Shown: positions 8,623 to 18,293 of the stretch, one piece after another
How positions within the stretch are numbered: position 1 is the stretch's first letter
Layout of the letters: each line of letters opens with the position of its first letter
From: Erwinia_E haradaeae_F
GTDB taxonomy: Bacteria > Pseudomonadota > Gammaproteobacteria > Enterobacterales > Enterobacteriaceae
Length of the DNA: 64,000 bases
Direction of reading: 5' to 3'
Assembly: GCF_900698855.1 (NCBI RefSeq)
Contig: NZ_LR217698.1
Location: 248,001 to 312,000, forward strand
Made by a program: the position numbers and the translations under genes
Notes under the pieces: model-generated
What the model saw: the letters and a program-made list of their open reading frames with translations, nothing else
Told to the model about the DNA's origin: nothing
The model's database searches: none

Positions 8623-10908
8623 TTAAATTTTACAGGACCCGCTTTCGCACTCTTCGTTTGGATCTATTGGGATAGTTGAATCTTGAGAAGCATCTGATCC
8701 ATCATGAGTGTTGTGATAATACAGTGTTTTAATTCCAAATTTATAAGCAGTTAACAGGTCCTTTAGAAGTTGTCTCATTGGAATTTTACCACCTGTAAAA
8801 CGTTTTGGATCGTAATGTGTGTTTGAAGAAATAGATTGGTCAATGAACTTTTGCATGAGGCCAACTAGTTGTAAATATCCGTTGTTATCTGGTATATCCC
8901 ATAGTAATTCGTATTGATTTTTTAGCCGCGTATATTCTGGTACTACTTGACGAAGTATACCATCTTTTGACGCTTTAATGCTGATATGTCCTCGAGGTGG
9001 TTCAATTCCATTGGAAGCATTAGAAATTTGTGAAGATGTTTCGGTTGGCATTAGCGCTGACAACGTAGAGTTACGTAGACCATATTTTTTTACAGACTTT
9101 CGGAGTCTTTCCCAGTCAAGAAGGAGAGGGGTATTGCATATTGTATCTAAATCTTTTTTGTATGTATCAATTGGCATAATGCCTTGAGAGTAGGTGGTTT
9201 CGGAAAACCATGGACAAGCACCTTTTTCAATTGCTAGCTCATTAGATGCTTTAAGAAGCCAATACTGTATTGCCTCAAAAACCTGATGTGTTAAGATATT
9301 GGCGCTATTATCAGAATAGCGTACATTGTTTTTTGCTAAATAGTATGCATAGTTAATTACGCCAATTCCTAGAGTACGTCTTCCTATGGCCCCTTTTCTA
9401 GCTGCTGGGATAGGATAATCTTGATAGTCAATTAGCGCATCAAGTGCACGCACAGCTAATCTTGCTAGTTCTTGAAGATCATCTAAACTGTCAATAACAC
9501 CAAGATTAAATGCAGACAGGGTGCAAAGTGCAATTTCTCCATTTTCATCGTTAATATTTTGCATTGGTTTAGTAGGGAGAGTGATTTCAAGACATAGATT
9601 AGATTGACGAATAGGTGCAAGAACAGGATTAAATGGGCTATGAGTATTACAATGATCAACATTTTGAATATAAATCCGACCAGTTGATGCACGCTCTTGC
9701 ATCATTAAGGAAAATAAAGTAATAGCTTTTATTTTTTGTTTATAAATATTTGGGTCTTGTTCATATTGTGTGTATAGTCGCTCAAACTCTTCCTGGTTTG
9801 CAAAAAATGCATCATATAGACCAGGTACATCTGATGTACTAAATAGAGTGATATCTTCTCCTTTAAGTAATCTCTGGTACATCATTTTATTTAATTGCAC
9901 ACCATAATCCATGTGTCGGACTCGATTCTCTTCGACACCGCGGTTATTTTTTAAAACTAGAAGACTTTCAATTTCTCTATGCCATAAAGGAAAGAATAAG
10001 GTAGCGGCTCCTCCGCGAACTCCTCCTTGAGAGCAGGATTTTACCGCGCTTTGAAAATATTTATAAAAAGGAATGCAACCAGTATGAAAGGCTTCACCGC
10101 CACGAATAGGACTTCCTAAAGCACGAATACGACCCGCATTAATACCAATACCAGCGCGCTGAGAGACATATTTAACAATTGCACTGGAGGTGGCGTTAAT
10201 TGAATCAAGACTATCACCACATTCAATTAATACACAGGAACTAAATTGACGTGTTGGTGTTCGAACTCCCGACATAATAGGTGTAGGCAAAGAGATTTTA
10301 AAAGTTGAAATTGCATCATAAAATCGTTTGATATAGTTAAGGCGAGTTTTGGTTGGATATTTAGAAAATAGACATGCAGACACTAAGATATATAGAAACT
10401 GAGCGCTTTCATAGATATCACCGGTCACACGGTTTTGAACTAGATATTTTCCTTCTAGTTGTTTGACTGCGGCGTAGGAGAAATTCATATCTCTCCAGTG
10501 ATCAATAAAACTATCCATTTTTTCAAATTCTTCAGTGCTATAATCCGTTATGAGGTGTTTATCATATTTCCCCATAGCTACCATGCGTGTAACTTGATTT
10601 ATAAGTGTAGGAGGCTTAAATTTTCCATAAGCTTTTTTTCTTAAATGAAAGATAGCTAATCGTGCAGCCATATATTGATAATCAGGTGCATCTCTTGAGA
10701 TTAAGTCGGCTGCTGACTTGATAATAGTTTCATGAATATCAAACGTTCGAATGCCTTCATAGAATTGAATACGCGAACAAAGTTCCACTTGTGAAACGGA
10801 GACGTTTTTTAGACCTTTGGATGCCCAGTTGAGCACACGATGTATTTTATCGAGATCAATGCATTCAGCGCGGCCATTGCGTTTAGTGACAAATAGACTT
10901 TGATTCAT
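8623..10908 (-). CDS. nrdA: Ribonucleotide reductase class Ia, alpha subunit
   Basis: NrdA reduces ribonucleoside diphosphates to deoxyribonucleoside diphosphates. From the ATG at 10906-10908 (MNQSLFVTKRNG) it is 761 residues, the E. coli length; the frame is open 26 codons further up but that extension has no family match. The N-terminal ATP cone (about 1-95) is present. Catalytic cysteines are visible as FSSCVLIE (redox Cys), DHCNTH (thiyl-radical Cys) and NLCLEI (second redox Cys), and the C-terminal relay pair as CESGSCKI at the very end. All four elements are intact, so the enzyme should be active. It leads the nrdA-nrdB-yfaE operon. Confidence 0.98.
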   Translation of the reverse strand: MNQSLFVTKRNGRAECIDLDKIHRVLNWASKGLKNVSVSQVELCSRIQFYEGIRTFDIHETIIKSAADLISRDAPDYQYMAARLAIFHLRKKAYGKFKPPTLINQVTRMVAMGKYDKHLITDYSTEEFEKMDSFIDHWRDMNFSYAAVKQLEGKYLVQNRVTGDIYESAQFLYILVSACLFSKYPTKTRLNYIKRFYDAISTFKISLPTPIMSGVRTPTRQFSSCVLIECGDSLDSINATSSAIVKYVSQRAGIGINAGRIRALGSPIRGGEAFHTGCIPFYKYFQSAVKSCSQGGVRGGAATLFFPLWHREIESLLVLKNNRGVEENRVRHMDYGVQLNKMMYQRLLKGEDITLFSTSDVPGLYDAFFANQEEFERLYTQYEQDPNIYKQKIKAITLFSLMMQERASTGRIYIQNVDHCNTHSPFNPVLAPIRQSNLCLEITLPTKPMQNINDENGEIALCTLSAFNLGVIDSLDDLQELARLAVRALDALIDYQDYPIPAARKGAIGRRTLGIGVINYAYYLAKNNVRYSDNSANILTHQVFEAIQYWLLKASNELAIEKGACPWFSETTYSQGIMPIDTYKKDLDTICNTPLLLDWERLRKSVKKYGLRNSTLSALMPTETSSQISNASNGIEPPRGHISIKASKDGILRQVVPEYTRLKNQYELLWDIPDNNGYLQLVGLMQKFIDQSISSNTHYDPKRFTGGKIPMRQLLKDLLTAYKFGIKTLYYHNTHDGSDASQDSTIPIDPNEECESGSCKI

Positions 10909-12682
10909 GTCAATTTTTACCTGTTTTAATAAATAATCCTCGTGTTTTAAAATATATATTTTGTATGCAATTCTACATATCAACACAAATATAGCGGTAG
11001 GGTAAATGGTAATAATACATGTATTATTCTAATGGTTTCTATTTAGTTAATAAATTGTGATTTCAGGAGTGCATAGAAGCATATAATAAATCGGTTTTTA
11101 AGTTCATTTTTCTCTCTTTTCAGTTATGCTAGAAAGTAAATAATTTTTATTTTATCTTTGTATTCGGGTTTCTTTTTTAGATTTTAAAGGGTTGATTATT
11201 AACTGAATTAGAATTTATTACTTATCTATCTATAAATAGAAATATGATTCAACCATACTGATATTTTTAAGTTTTTCTTAAAAACAGTCTAATAAATAAA
11301 TATATTTTTTATTTGCTGTCTTATATGATTTTAAATTTATTGCATATAGTTATGAATCAAATATATGAAGATTTTCATAATCTTGGTTTTTTAACAGAAA
11401 AGGTTAACAATCTATTTCAAGATTATAGAGTGTATTTTTTTACATGTTATTTTATTTTTTATTGCTCCAACTTATAATTTTTATATTGAAATTGTGACTT
11501 ATATAGATATTATATAAGAAATATATTAGATTGATATTTATAGAAAATAGAGAGACATCATTCTTATGATGAACTAGGATCTATAAGAATCAATATATAT
11601 TTTTATCGTTTTGGAGGGGTATTTGATTAACCCGAACAGGTTAGTATATCAAATTCAGATGAGTCTGTGTGAGTAGTAAGTTTTTTATCATAAGTTATTA
11701 GGTATAATGTGATAATCTGTCTATGTTTTATTTCTAGATAGATATTGATGTTATATATTACAATAATTTTTATTGATAAGATGATCAATATTGTTTTATG
11801 ACCTTTATGTTATAATTAGGTTTGACCTCTTCGTGATATAAATTATAGATGTTTTATGATGATCTTAATTACTTGAGGATATTAATAAAACAAGATTTAT
11901 TTAAAATAAAGTAAATTTATATTTCATCTTTTCTGTATATTTTTATTAATTTGCATTATTGTTGAATGGCATATTTATATCTATAATAGTTTCATCACGT
12001 AGTGATTCTATTGTCATCAAATTTCTAAAGATGAAATTAATTCATAAAAGATCACATTAGTATTCATGTAAGTCTGGTAAAAAATTCCAATTTTATATTT
12101 AGTGAAAATCTGTATTTATAGATTAAAAAATTATAAAGCTTAGTTATGGTTTATCACCGGAAAGCAACAATACGCTAGTTAGAGAATTACACTTCTTGAA
12201 CTAGTTGGAGAGTTTGATGACTATGGATTTAGTTATTTGTTACGTTTTAATGAATAATGAGATATTAATAATGATTGAATTACGTAGATTGATTAAGATA
12301 TTTATGAAGATCTATAAATAATGAAGTAATGGACTTTAATCATGTAATTTAATTTTTTTAGAATAGATTTCTTGAGTAGAAATCTATAAAAATTGATTAA
12401 GGAATTTATTTTCCTATGAGTTAAAAGTAAATAGAAGATGATTTTAGTCCCAATAAATGATTATAAGCAGGTTTATCAAATTTTGTAAAATTAATTGTAG
12501 ATTTGAAGTTATATTAATATTTTAAGTATAAAATGTATTATAAATTATTTTATTTTATATATTTCAGAGTCTATATGTTATTGATAGCATCTGATTCTAT
12601 TAATTACTATTTGTATAAAAATTCTTATTTTACTAAAAAGTTAATAAGAGATCTTAATTTTTTTATTTCTATTTTATATAGA
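10909..12682. other. Desert upstream of nrdA
   Basis: About 1.8 kb, very AT-rich, containing the nrdA promoter region at its left end. Two short stretches read as protein-like on the plus strand: 39 codons from an ATG at 11352, and about 25 codons in the 12160-12240 area. I recognise neither, and runs of this length are expected by chance. No RNA gene is visible. Confidence 0.55.
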
Positions 12683-12724
12683 CTTATGTTTAAGGCTTCT
12701 TTCATGAGAAGCCTTAAACATAAG
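12683..12724. repeat. Perfect 18-bp inverted repeat 3' of gnd
   Basis: Arms 12683-12700 and 12707-12724 are perfectly complementary over 18 bp with a 6-nt loop. It begins 13 nt beyond the gnd stop codon. Neither side carries the U-run of a classical rho-independent terminator (the minus-strand continuation is A-rich). It may be a 3'-end processing or stability hairpin for gnd mRNA. It is the longest perfect hairpin I found in the window. Confidence 0.85.
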
Positions 12725-12737
12725 AGATAGTGGATAA

Positions 12738-14144
12738 TTATTGGGTCCACTTAGTGTGGAAAAGGCCTTCTTTATCAATACGCTTGTAAGTATGTGATCC
12801 GAAATAGTCGCGTTGTGCTTGGATTAAATTTGCAGGTAGATTTTCTGAACGATAACTATCATAGTAGGAAATAGCAGAAGAAAATGTTGGTACCGGTATT
12901 CCGTTTTGTACTGCATAAGAGGTGATTTTTCTTAAATCCATTTGGTATTGAGAAGCGATATTACTGAAGTAAGGTGTGAATAATAAATTAATCAGCTCTG
13001 GATTAAAAGTATAGGATTGAGTGATTTGCTCTAGAAATTGAGAGCGAATGATACAACCAGCGCGGAATATTTTAGAAATGTCTCCATAGTTAAGATTCCA
13101 TTGATATTTTTTTGATGCAGCTTTTAATTGAGCAAAACCTTGTGAGTAAGAAATAATCTTGCCAAGATATAGCGCGCGACGTATTTGTTCAATGAACTTT
13201 TTTTTATCACCCCTAAATATTTTACATTTAGGGCCAGATAGAATTTTAGATGCTTTCATTCGTGTTGTTTTGAGTGATGATATATAGCGGGCGAATACTG
13301 ATTGGGTAATTAATGAAAGAGGTTCATTAAGATCTAATGCGCTTTGACTAGCCCACTGTCCTGTTCCTTTGTTTTCAGCTTCATCTAAGATTAAGTCAAT
13401 TAGATAATTTCCTTCTATATTTTTTTTAGTAAAGATTTTTGATGTGATGTCAATTAAGTAGCTATTTAGCTCTCCGTCGTTCCATTTTTTGAAAATTTCT
13501 GCAATAATATCATTATTCATCTGTAATGCGTATTTTAAAAGAAAATAGGCTTCAGAAATTAGTTGCATATCGCCATATTCAATACCATTATGTATCATTT
13601 TAACATAATGCCCAGAACCGTTTGGTCCGATGTAAGAAATACAGGCTTCTCCCTGGAATACTGCTGCAATTTTACTAAAAATTGGAGCAATAAGTTCATA
13701 TGCGTCTTTTTGACCTCCAGGCATAAAAGACGGGCCTTTTAGAGCTCCTTCTTCGCCACCTGAAACACCAGTTCCGATAAAATTGAATCCATGGCTAGAT
13801 AACTCTTTATTGCGACGTATGGTATCTTTATAGTAAGAGTTTCCACCATCAATTAAGATGTCTCCGTGTTCAAGATATTGCGCAATTATCGATATTGTTT
13901 TATCAGTTGCTTGACCAGCTTTTACCATTAGTAAAATACGACGTGGTTTTTCTAATGAATTTACAAATTCTTTAATTTTATAAAATGGAATGAGATTTTT
14001 ATCGGGGTTTTCTATCAGAATTTCGTTGGTTTTTGCAGTAGTACGATTGAATATAGAAACTGAATAGCCTCGGTTTTCTAGATTTAGAGCTAGATTACGC
14101 CCCATTACTGCCATACCTACAATACCGATTTGTTGCTTTGGCAT
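12738..14144 (-). CDS. gnd: 6-phosphogluconate dehydrogenase (decarboxylating)
   Basis: Gnd oxidises 6-phosphogluconate to ribulose 5-phosphate with production of NADPH and CO2, the last oxidative step of the pentose phosphate pathway. From the ATG at 14142-14144 (MPKQQIGIVGMAVMG) it has 468 residues, the E. coli length; seven codons upstream of it are open but unsupported. The Rossmann dinucleotide motif GMAVMGRNLAL (about residues 10-20), the substrate-binding GVSGGEEGA and the catalytic-lysine region HYVKMIHNGIEYGD are intact, as is the C-terminal RDYFGSHTYKRID. It stands alone, with deserts on both sides and a strong hairpin at its 3' end. It supplies NADPH and pentose phosphates for the nrdAB pathway. 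Confidence 0.97.
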   Translation of the reverse strand: MPKQQIGIVGMAVMGRNLALNLENRGYSVSIFNRTTAKTNEILIENPDKNLIPFYKIKEFVNSLEKPRRILLMVKAGQATDKTISIIAQYLEHGDILIDGGNSYYKDTIRRNKELSSHGFNFIGTGVSGGEEGALKGPSFMPGGQKDAYELIAPIFSKIAAVFQGEACISYIGPNGSGHYVKMIHNGIEYGDMQLISEAYFLLKYALQMNNDIIAEIFKKWNDGELNSYLIDITSKIFTKKNIEGNYLIDLILDEAENKGTGQWASQSALDLNEPLSLITQSVFARYISSLKTTRMKASKILSGPKCKIFRGDKKKFIEQIRRALYLGKIISYSQGFAQLKAASKKYQWNLNYGDISKIFRAGCIIRSQFLEQITQSYTFNPELINLLFTPYFSNIASQYQMDLRKITSYAVQNGIPVPTFSSAISYYDSYRSENLPANLIQAQRDYFGSHTYKRIDKEGLFHTKWTQ

Positions 14145-15762
14145 TCTATTTTCCTCTAAATGCAATAATTTTTGGATGGGACCTCGTGGATGAAAATCAA
14201 TATAATTGATATGTTATATATAAGCTCAGTGGAGTGTTATTAGACTACTCATTTATATATAGGTTAATGGTAAATACCAAGTTATAGTTAGTTTTAGTTA
14301 ATAATTTGTATTACTGTAGATTTTTTTAGAGAGATATATAGCTATTATAGTTAAAAGAGATGATAATGCTTTGGTTAGGATAGATGATCACTTTAATTAA
14401 TTATTGTAGTCATTAAAGGTCATTATTTTTAATATGGTAGATGTTGATTTAATAGAAAATTTTCCTATTTTTTACGATAGGGTTAGAGATCGATTTATTG
14501 TTCTCATCACCAATGATTCTATCATATCATATAATGTATTTTATATTATTCATGTGGTTTTGAATAGTAATGATTCTTATTTAAATTGAGTTTTAAAAAT
14601 ATAAAATTTTATATATTATTATATAAATATCGCTATTAACGTGTATAATGAATTTTGTTATTTTTTTTAATCAGGATAATGTGATAAAGATATATAGATT
14701 TATAATTAGATTTTTAATGTATAATCAACACCGTTTATTATGTTATTTTTTTGGTTAATTTTTGGGTATGATTAATATTGAAGATTAATTGTATGATATT
14801 ACAGTCTGGTAATTTCTATATTAAAGGAAAAGTAGAGGATTTGAATTAGAATAAGTCATATCATCTTATTGGTTATGATTAATCAGGAATGGTTGGTTTA
14901 TTTATTTTCTTTGACTATCTAACATGTTCTAAAATTTTATTTTATTACTATTTTTAGCGTATTTAAGATTAGTGCTTAATATCTAGAGTGAGATATAGTG
15001 AGATTTTATCACTCAAAATTATTATTAAAAAGACATAGATTAAATGATACTAGTGTGATCTTTACTCTTAAATACTCTAATGGTTGTTAGTTGATAAGCT
15101 AGGTTAGATAGTTATCGTTTTGATAGAGTTTGATAGAGAGCAAGGAAAATGAGTGTTTGACATTAATATTTATTATTTTGAATTTATTATTTCGACTTAA
15201 TGTAGATATCATCTGTTTTCTATAATGATAATTATTTAGAAAAGATTTATAGAATCTTGTATATAAGTATTATACTTAGTTAAATGTTTTAATGATAGAA
15301 ACTCAGATATTAAGAAGTAGGACAAGCTATAATATTATTATAGCTAATATAGATATATAAAGTTAATTTAAAATTGTTATCTATATTATTTTATTATTTT
15401 AATTTAACTACTTGATTTCTTCTTCATGTAAATTGTGGAGTTAATATAAATTGTGGAGTTATTACTATCATTAGTAATAACTCTAATTATTAGTATATTA
15501 GAAAATTTTTTAATGTGTGATGATTGAGTTATAAATCTTATTCTGGATATTTTTTATTTGAGTGATGTTTACATTATGTTAATAAAAACAAGAGCTTATT
15601 ATATGTTCTCTAATGAGATGGTTTTTATCTATGATCGAATTTTTCTAAATAAATCAGATGTTACCGCAACGCATAGTGATTTTTAATTATCATTTATGGA
15701 TAATGTGATTATTATATTTAAGTATTTTATTTTTTTATTTGTTTTATTTTTGTGTTAAAAAA
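14145..15762. other. Desert between coaD and gnd
   Basis: About 1.6 kb. In E. coli the convergent neighbour of coaD is mutM. A 22-codon plus-strand stretch at 15618-15686 has a faint resemblance to the MutM C-terminus but is too short to call. A short direct repeat and a 12-bp hairpin at 15429-15483 are listed separately. Otherwise I see nothing. Confidence 0.5.
15429..15483. repeat. 15-bp direct repeat fused to a 12-bp hairpin
   Basis: A 15-bp unit (15429-15443) is repeated exactly at 15447-15461 (period 18). The second copy runs into a perfect 12-bp inverted repeat, arms 15456-15467 and 15472-15483, with a 4-nt loop. The stem is mostly A-T. There is no U-run beside it, so it is not an obvious terminator, and it lies about 280 bp past the coaD stop. 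Confidence 0.7.
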
Positions 15763-16245
15763 TTATGATTTATATACATTGGTAAGTGCTTTGCATGCGG
15801 ATGCGGGAAGGAGTGACTCAATATTACCACCGTTGTGTGCTATTTCTTTGATTAATGAAGAAGAGAGATAGGTGGATTGTTCTGTAGCAATAAGGAATAT
15901 AATTTCTAATTTAGGGTTTAAATGTTTATTCATGTGGTATCTTTGGGTTTCTTTTTCAAAATCCGATACGTTGCGTAGGCCTCGAATGAGTACGTTAGTT
16001 TTTTGTTTTTGAGCAAGGTGTATTAATAAACCACTAAACCTAATTATTTTTACATTTTTTAAATGTGCAACTGCTTCTTGAGCAAATCCTACGCGTTTTT
16101 CAATAGAAAACATTGGATTTTTACTGGGATTGGTGGTAATGGCAAGGATTATTTTGCTAAATATTAGTGTTGCACGTGTGATGATATTTATATGTCCATT
16201 AGTTATCGGATCAAACGTTCCAGGGTATATTGCTTTATTTCTCAT
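15763..16245 (-). CDS. coaD: Phosphopantetheine adenylyltransferase
   Basis: CoaD joins 4'-phosphopantetheine and ATP to dephospho-CoA, the penultimate step of coenzyme A synthesis. The 160-residue product has the nucleotidyltransferase T/HxGH motif as PITNGH (about residues 12-17), the central VLIRGLRNVSDFE (about 85-97) and the C-terminal SSSLIKE loop that binds phosphates, all as in E. coli (159 residues). Its first 11 bp overlap the end of waaE, indicating translational coupling within waaA-waaE-coaD. This order is typical of Serratia and Klebsiella; E. coli lacks waaE. Confidence 0.97.
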   Translation of the reverse strand: MRNKAIYPGTFDPITNGHINIITRATLIFSKIILAITTNPSKNPMFSIEKRVGFAQEAVAHLKNVKIIRFSGLLIHLAQKQKTNVLIRGLRNVSDFEKETQRYHMNKHLNPKLEIIFLIATEQSTYLSSSLIKEIAHNGGNIESLLPASACKALTNVYKS

Positions 16246-17017
16246 GTAGTTTTTTCTTTGTAGAGCGATTTAGAGTCCATAAGGTTGTGTATTTATTAAA
16301 AGTATACTGAGAATTTACCATTGCTAATATCCATCCTTTCGTACCATCTAAAAAACTTGCACGTATTAATAATGTCTGTATAAAAGTCCAGATAGTGTAT
16401 AAGAAAATACGTATAACATTGCTATTTTTTCCATTTTGATTACTCTGTATAGCCCATGCTTTGGCATGGGATAACTGTTTCAATTGAAAGGAATAAAAAT
16501 CACTGCAGGTTATATGCAATAGGTCTCCATCTAGTAATTTAATCTTCGTTTTTGGCGCGTATAAGGCTTCATGTACTAGATTGCTATTATATTGAAAATG
16601 ACGTGGATATAGACGTATTACTCGATCTGGATACCAGCCCCCATGGCGCATAAATCGCCCTAGAAACAGGTTAGAGCGTGAGAGAAGATAGACTGTGTCT
16701 GTTTCTGGTTCTTTTAGTATGTTTTGGATTGAATTTTTTAAATTATTTGTTACGCGCTCATCACTGTCAATCATTAAAATCATAGAATTTTGTGCATAGC
16801 TCTGTGCTATTTGTCGTTGTTTACCGTAACCATTCCATGAATTAGTTCTATAAACGATAGCTCCATATTGACAAGCTATGTTTCGAGTTTGGTCAGTACT
16901 ATTAAAGTCAAGTATAATAATTTCATCTGCCCAATTAACTGATTCTAGGCATTCAGGCAGAAATTCAGCTGAGTTTCTAGTAATTATGACTACGGAAATT
17001 TTTTGTCGTATTTTCAT
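16235..17017 (-). CDS. waaE: LPS core glycosyltransferase, WaaE/KdtX type (GT2)
   Basis: WaaE is a GT-A, family 2 glycosyltransferase that adds glucose to L,D-heptose I of the inner LPS core in Klebsiella and Serratia. The 260-residue product opens with KISVVIITRNSAEFLPECLESVNWADEIIILD, the GT2 nucleotide-binding start, followed by a DSDER metal-binding (DxD-type) motif (about residue 97), FLGRFMRHGGWYPDR and VHEAL. It has a C-terminal amphipathic membrane-associated stretch near residue 205. It overlaps waaA by 41 bp upstream and coaD by 11 bp downstream. The start MKIRQKIS aligns with WaaE family N-termini, so the long overlap arises mainly from a longer WaaA tail. Confidence 0.88.
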   Translation of the reverse strand: MKIRQKISVVIITRNSAEFLPECLESVNWADEIIILDFNSTDQTRNIACQYGAIVYRTNSWNGYGKQRQIAQSYAQNSMILMIDSDERVTNNLKNSIQNILKEPETDTVYLLSRSNLFLGRFMRHGGWYPDRVIRLYPRHFQYNSNLVHEALYAPKTKIKLLDGDLLHITCSDFYSFQLKQLSHAKAWAIQSNQNGKNSNVIRIFLYTIWTFIQTLLIRASFLDGTKGWILAMVNSQYTFNKYTTLWTLNRSTKKKLHEK

Positions 17018-18293
17018 AGTAATTGTGTTGCGGTGGGAGAAAGGGTTTAAGGATCTGTAGTAGTTGTTGTCGAGTTCCTTGGTTATTTTTTAATATGCGT
17101 TGTGCTTGAGAGCCATAATAAACGCGTAAATTTTCATGGATAAGAAGCATAATAATTGATTTAGTTAAGGAACTAGTACTACTTACGGTAATAAGACCAT
17201 TATTTTTTTTAATTCTTTCACAAATATTTTTAAAGTTAAAAGTGTAGGGCCCCATGAGTATTGGGATAGAATGTGACGCAGGTTCTAATGGATTATGACC
17301 ACCATGCTTTACTAAGCTTCCACCAACAAACGCTAGATCGGAAATGCCATATAGCAACATAAGTTCACCTATTGTATCAATAATTACCACCTGAATTTTA
17401 GCAGAAGGAACCAAATTACTACTACGTAGTATATAATTTAGGTTATATTTTTTCGTTAAATAACATATTTTTTGGCAACGTGAAGGATGGCGAGGTGCTA
17501 GAATTAATAATAGGTCAGGAAAGTCTTTTAATAGTTTCTGATGTGTCTCTAAGATAATCTTTTCTTCTCCATGATGGGTGCTAGCTGCAATCCATTTCGG
17601 TCGACTGAATGTCCATTGATGACGTAATCTATTAGATTTTTTTTTCATTTCTGATGTGATGGATATATCGAATTTTAGGTTTCCAGTGATTATTATTTTA
17701 TTTTTGTCTACTCCAAGTTTAATAAAACGCTCTCCATCTTCATGAGATTGTGCTGCGATTAAGGCGATACGCTGAAGTAAAGGTTTCATAAAGATACTAA
17801 TTCTTTTATAAGAACAGGCAGAGCGTTCTGATAATCTAGCATTAACTATTATTAATGGAATATTTTGATTGTATAAAAGAGAGATCATATTAGGCCATAG
17901 CTCTTTTTCCATGATAATAACTAATTTAGGGCATGTTTGTTTGAAAAAACGTTTCATGGATCCAGGCAGGTCATACGGTAGGTATACATGATGTATCCTA
18001 TGATCTACTATGGTTCGAGCCAATTCTGATCCTGTAGGTGTCATAGTGGTCAAAACAATAGGTAGATTTGGATAATTATAACGTAGGGATTGGATGAGAG
18101 GTAGTATTGCTAATGTTTCTCCAACTGAAACAGCATGTAGATGTATGCCATGTGGTTGAATTGTTTTAATAGAAAACCCATAACGCTCAGGCCAGCGTTC
18201 TCGATATCTAATGTTTTTATAACTGAGACACCAGAGACGTAACCAGATTATAGGTTGCAATAGATATAGTAAAATTGTGTAAAGAAAAAGCAT
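16977..18293 (-). CDS. waaA: Kdo transferase
   Basis: WaaA (KdtA) transfers Kdo residues from CMP-Kdo to lipid A precursor at the inner membrane, the first core-building step. The 438-residue protein has an N-terminal membrane anchor (about 1-20) and the acceptor-domain catalytic Glu in SVGETLA (Glu59, Glu60 in E. coli). Also present are TTMTPTGSE, YLPYDLPG, FVGGSLVKHGGHNPLEPA and MGPYTFNFK in the CMP-Kdo-binding domain. E. coli WaaA is 425 residues; here about 13 Asn/Tyr/Lys-rich residues follow the usual PFLPP end, which looks like loss of the original stop codon and creates the overlap with waaE. It is the promoter-proximal gene of waaA-waaE-coaD. Confidence 0.96.
   Translation of the reverse strand: MLFLYTILLYLLQPIIWLRLWCLSYKNIRYRERWPERYGFSIKTIQPHGIHLHAVSVGETLAILPLIQSLRYNYPNLPIVLTTMTPTGSELARTIVDHRIHHVYLPYDLPGSMKRFFKQTCPKLVIIMEKELWPNMISLLYNQNIPLIIVNARLSERSACSYKRISIFMKPLLQRIALIAAQSHEDGERFIKLGVDKNKIIITGNLKFDISITSEMKKKSNRLRHQWTFSRPKWIAASTHHGEEKIILETHQKLLKDFPDLLLILAPRHPSRCQKICYLTKKYNLNYILRSSNLVPSAKIQVVIIDTIGELMLLYGISDLAFVGGSLVKHGGHNPLEPASHSIPILMGPYTFNFKNICERIKKNNGLITVSSTSSLTKSIIMLLIHENLRVYYGSQAQRILKNNQGTRQQLLQILKPFLPPQHNYYENTTKNFRSHNY

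Noticed and set aside
12533..12730. 65-codon plus-strand frame next to gnd
   Set aside because: Its end runs through the 18-bp inverted repeat, and it has desert-like composition and no homology I can recognise.
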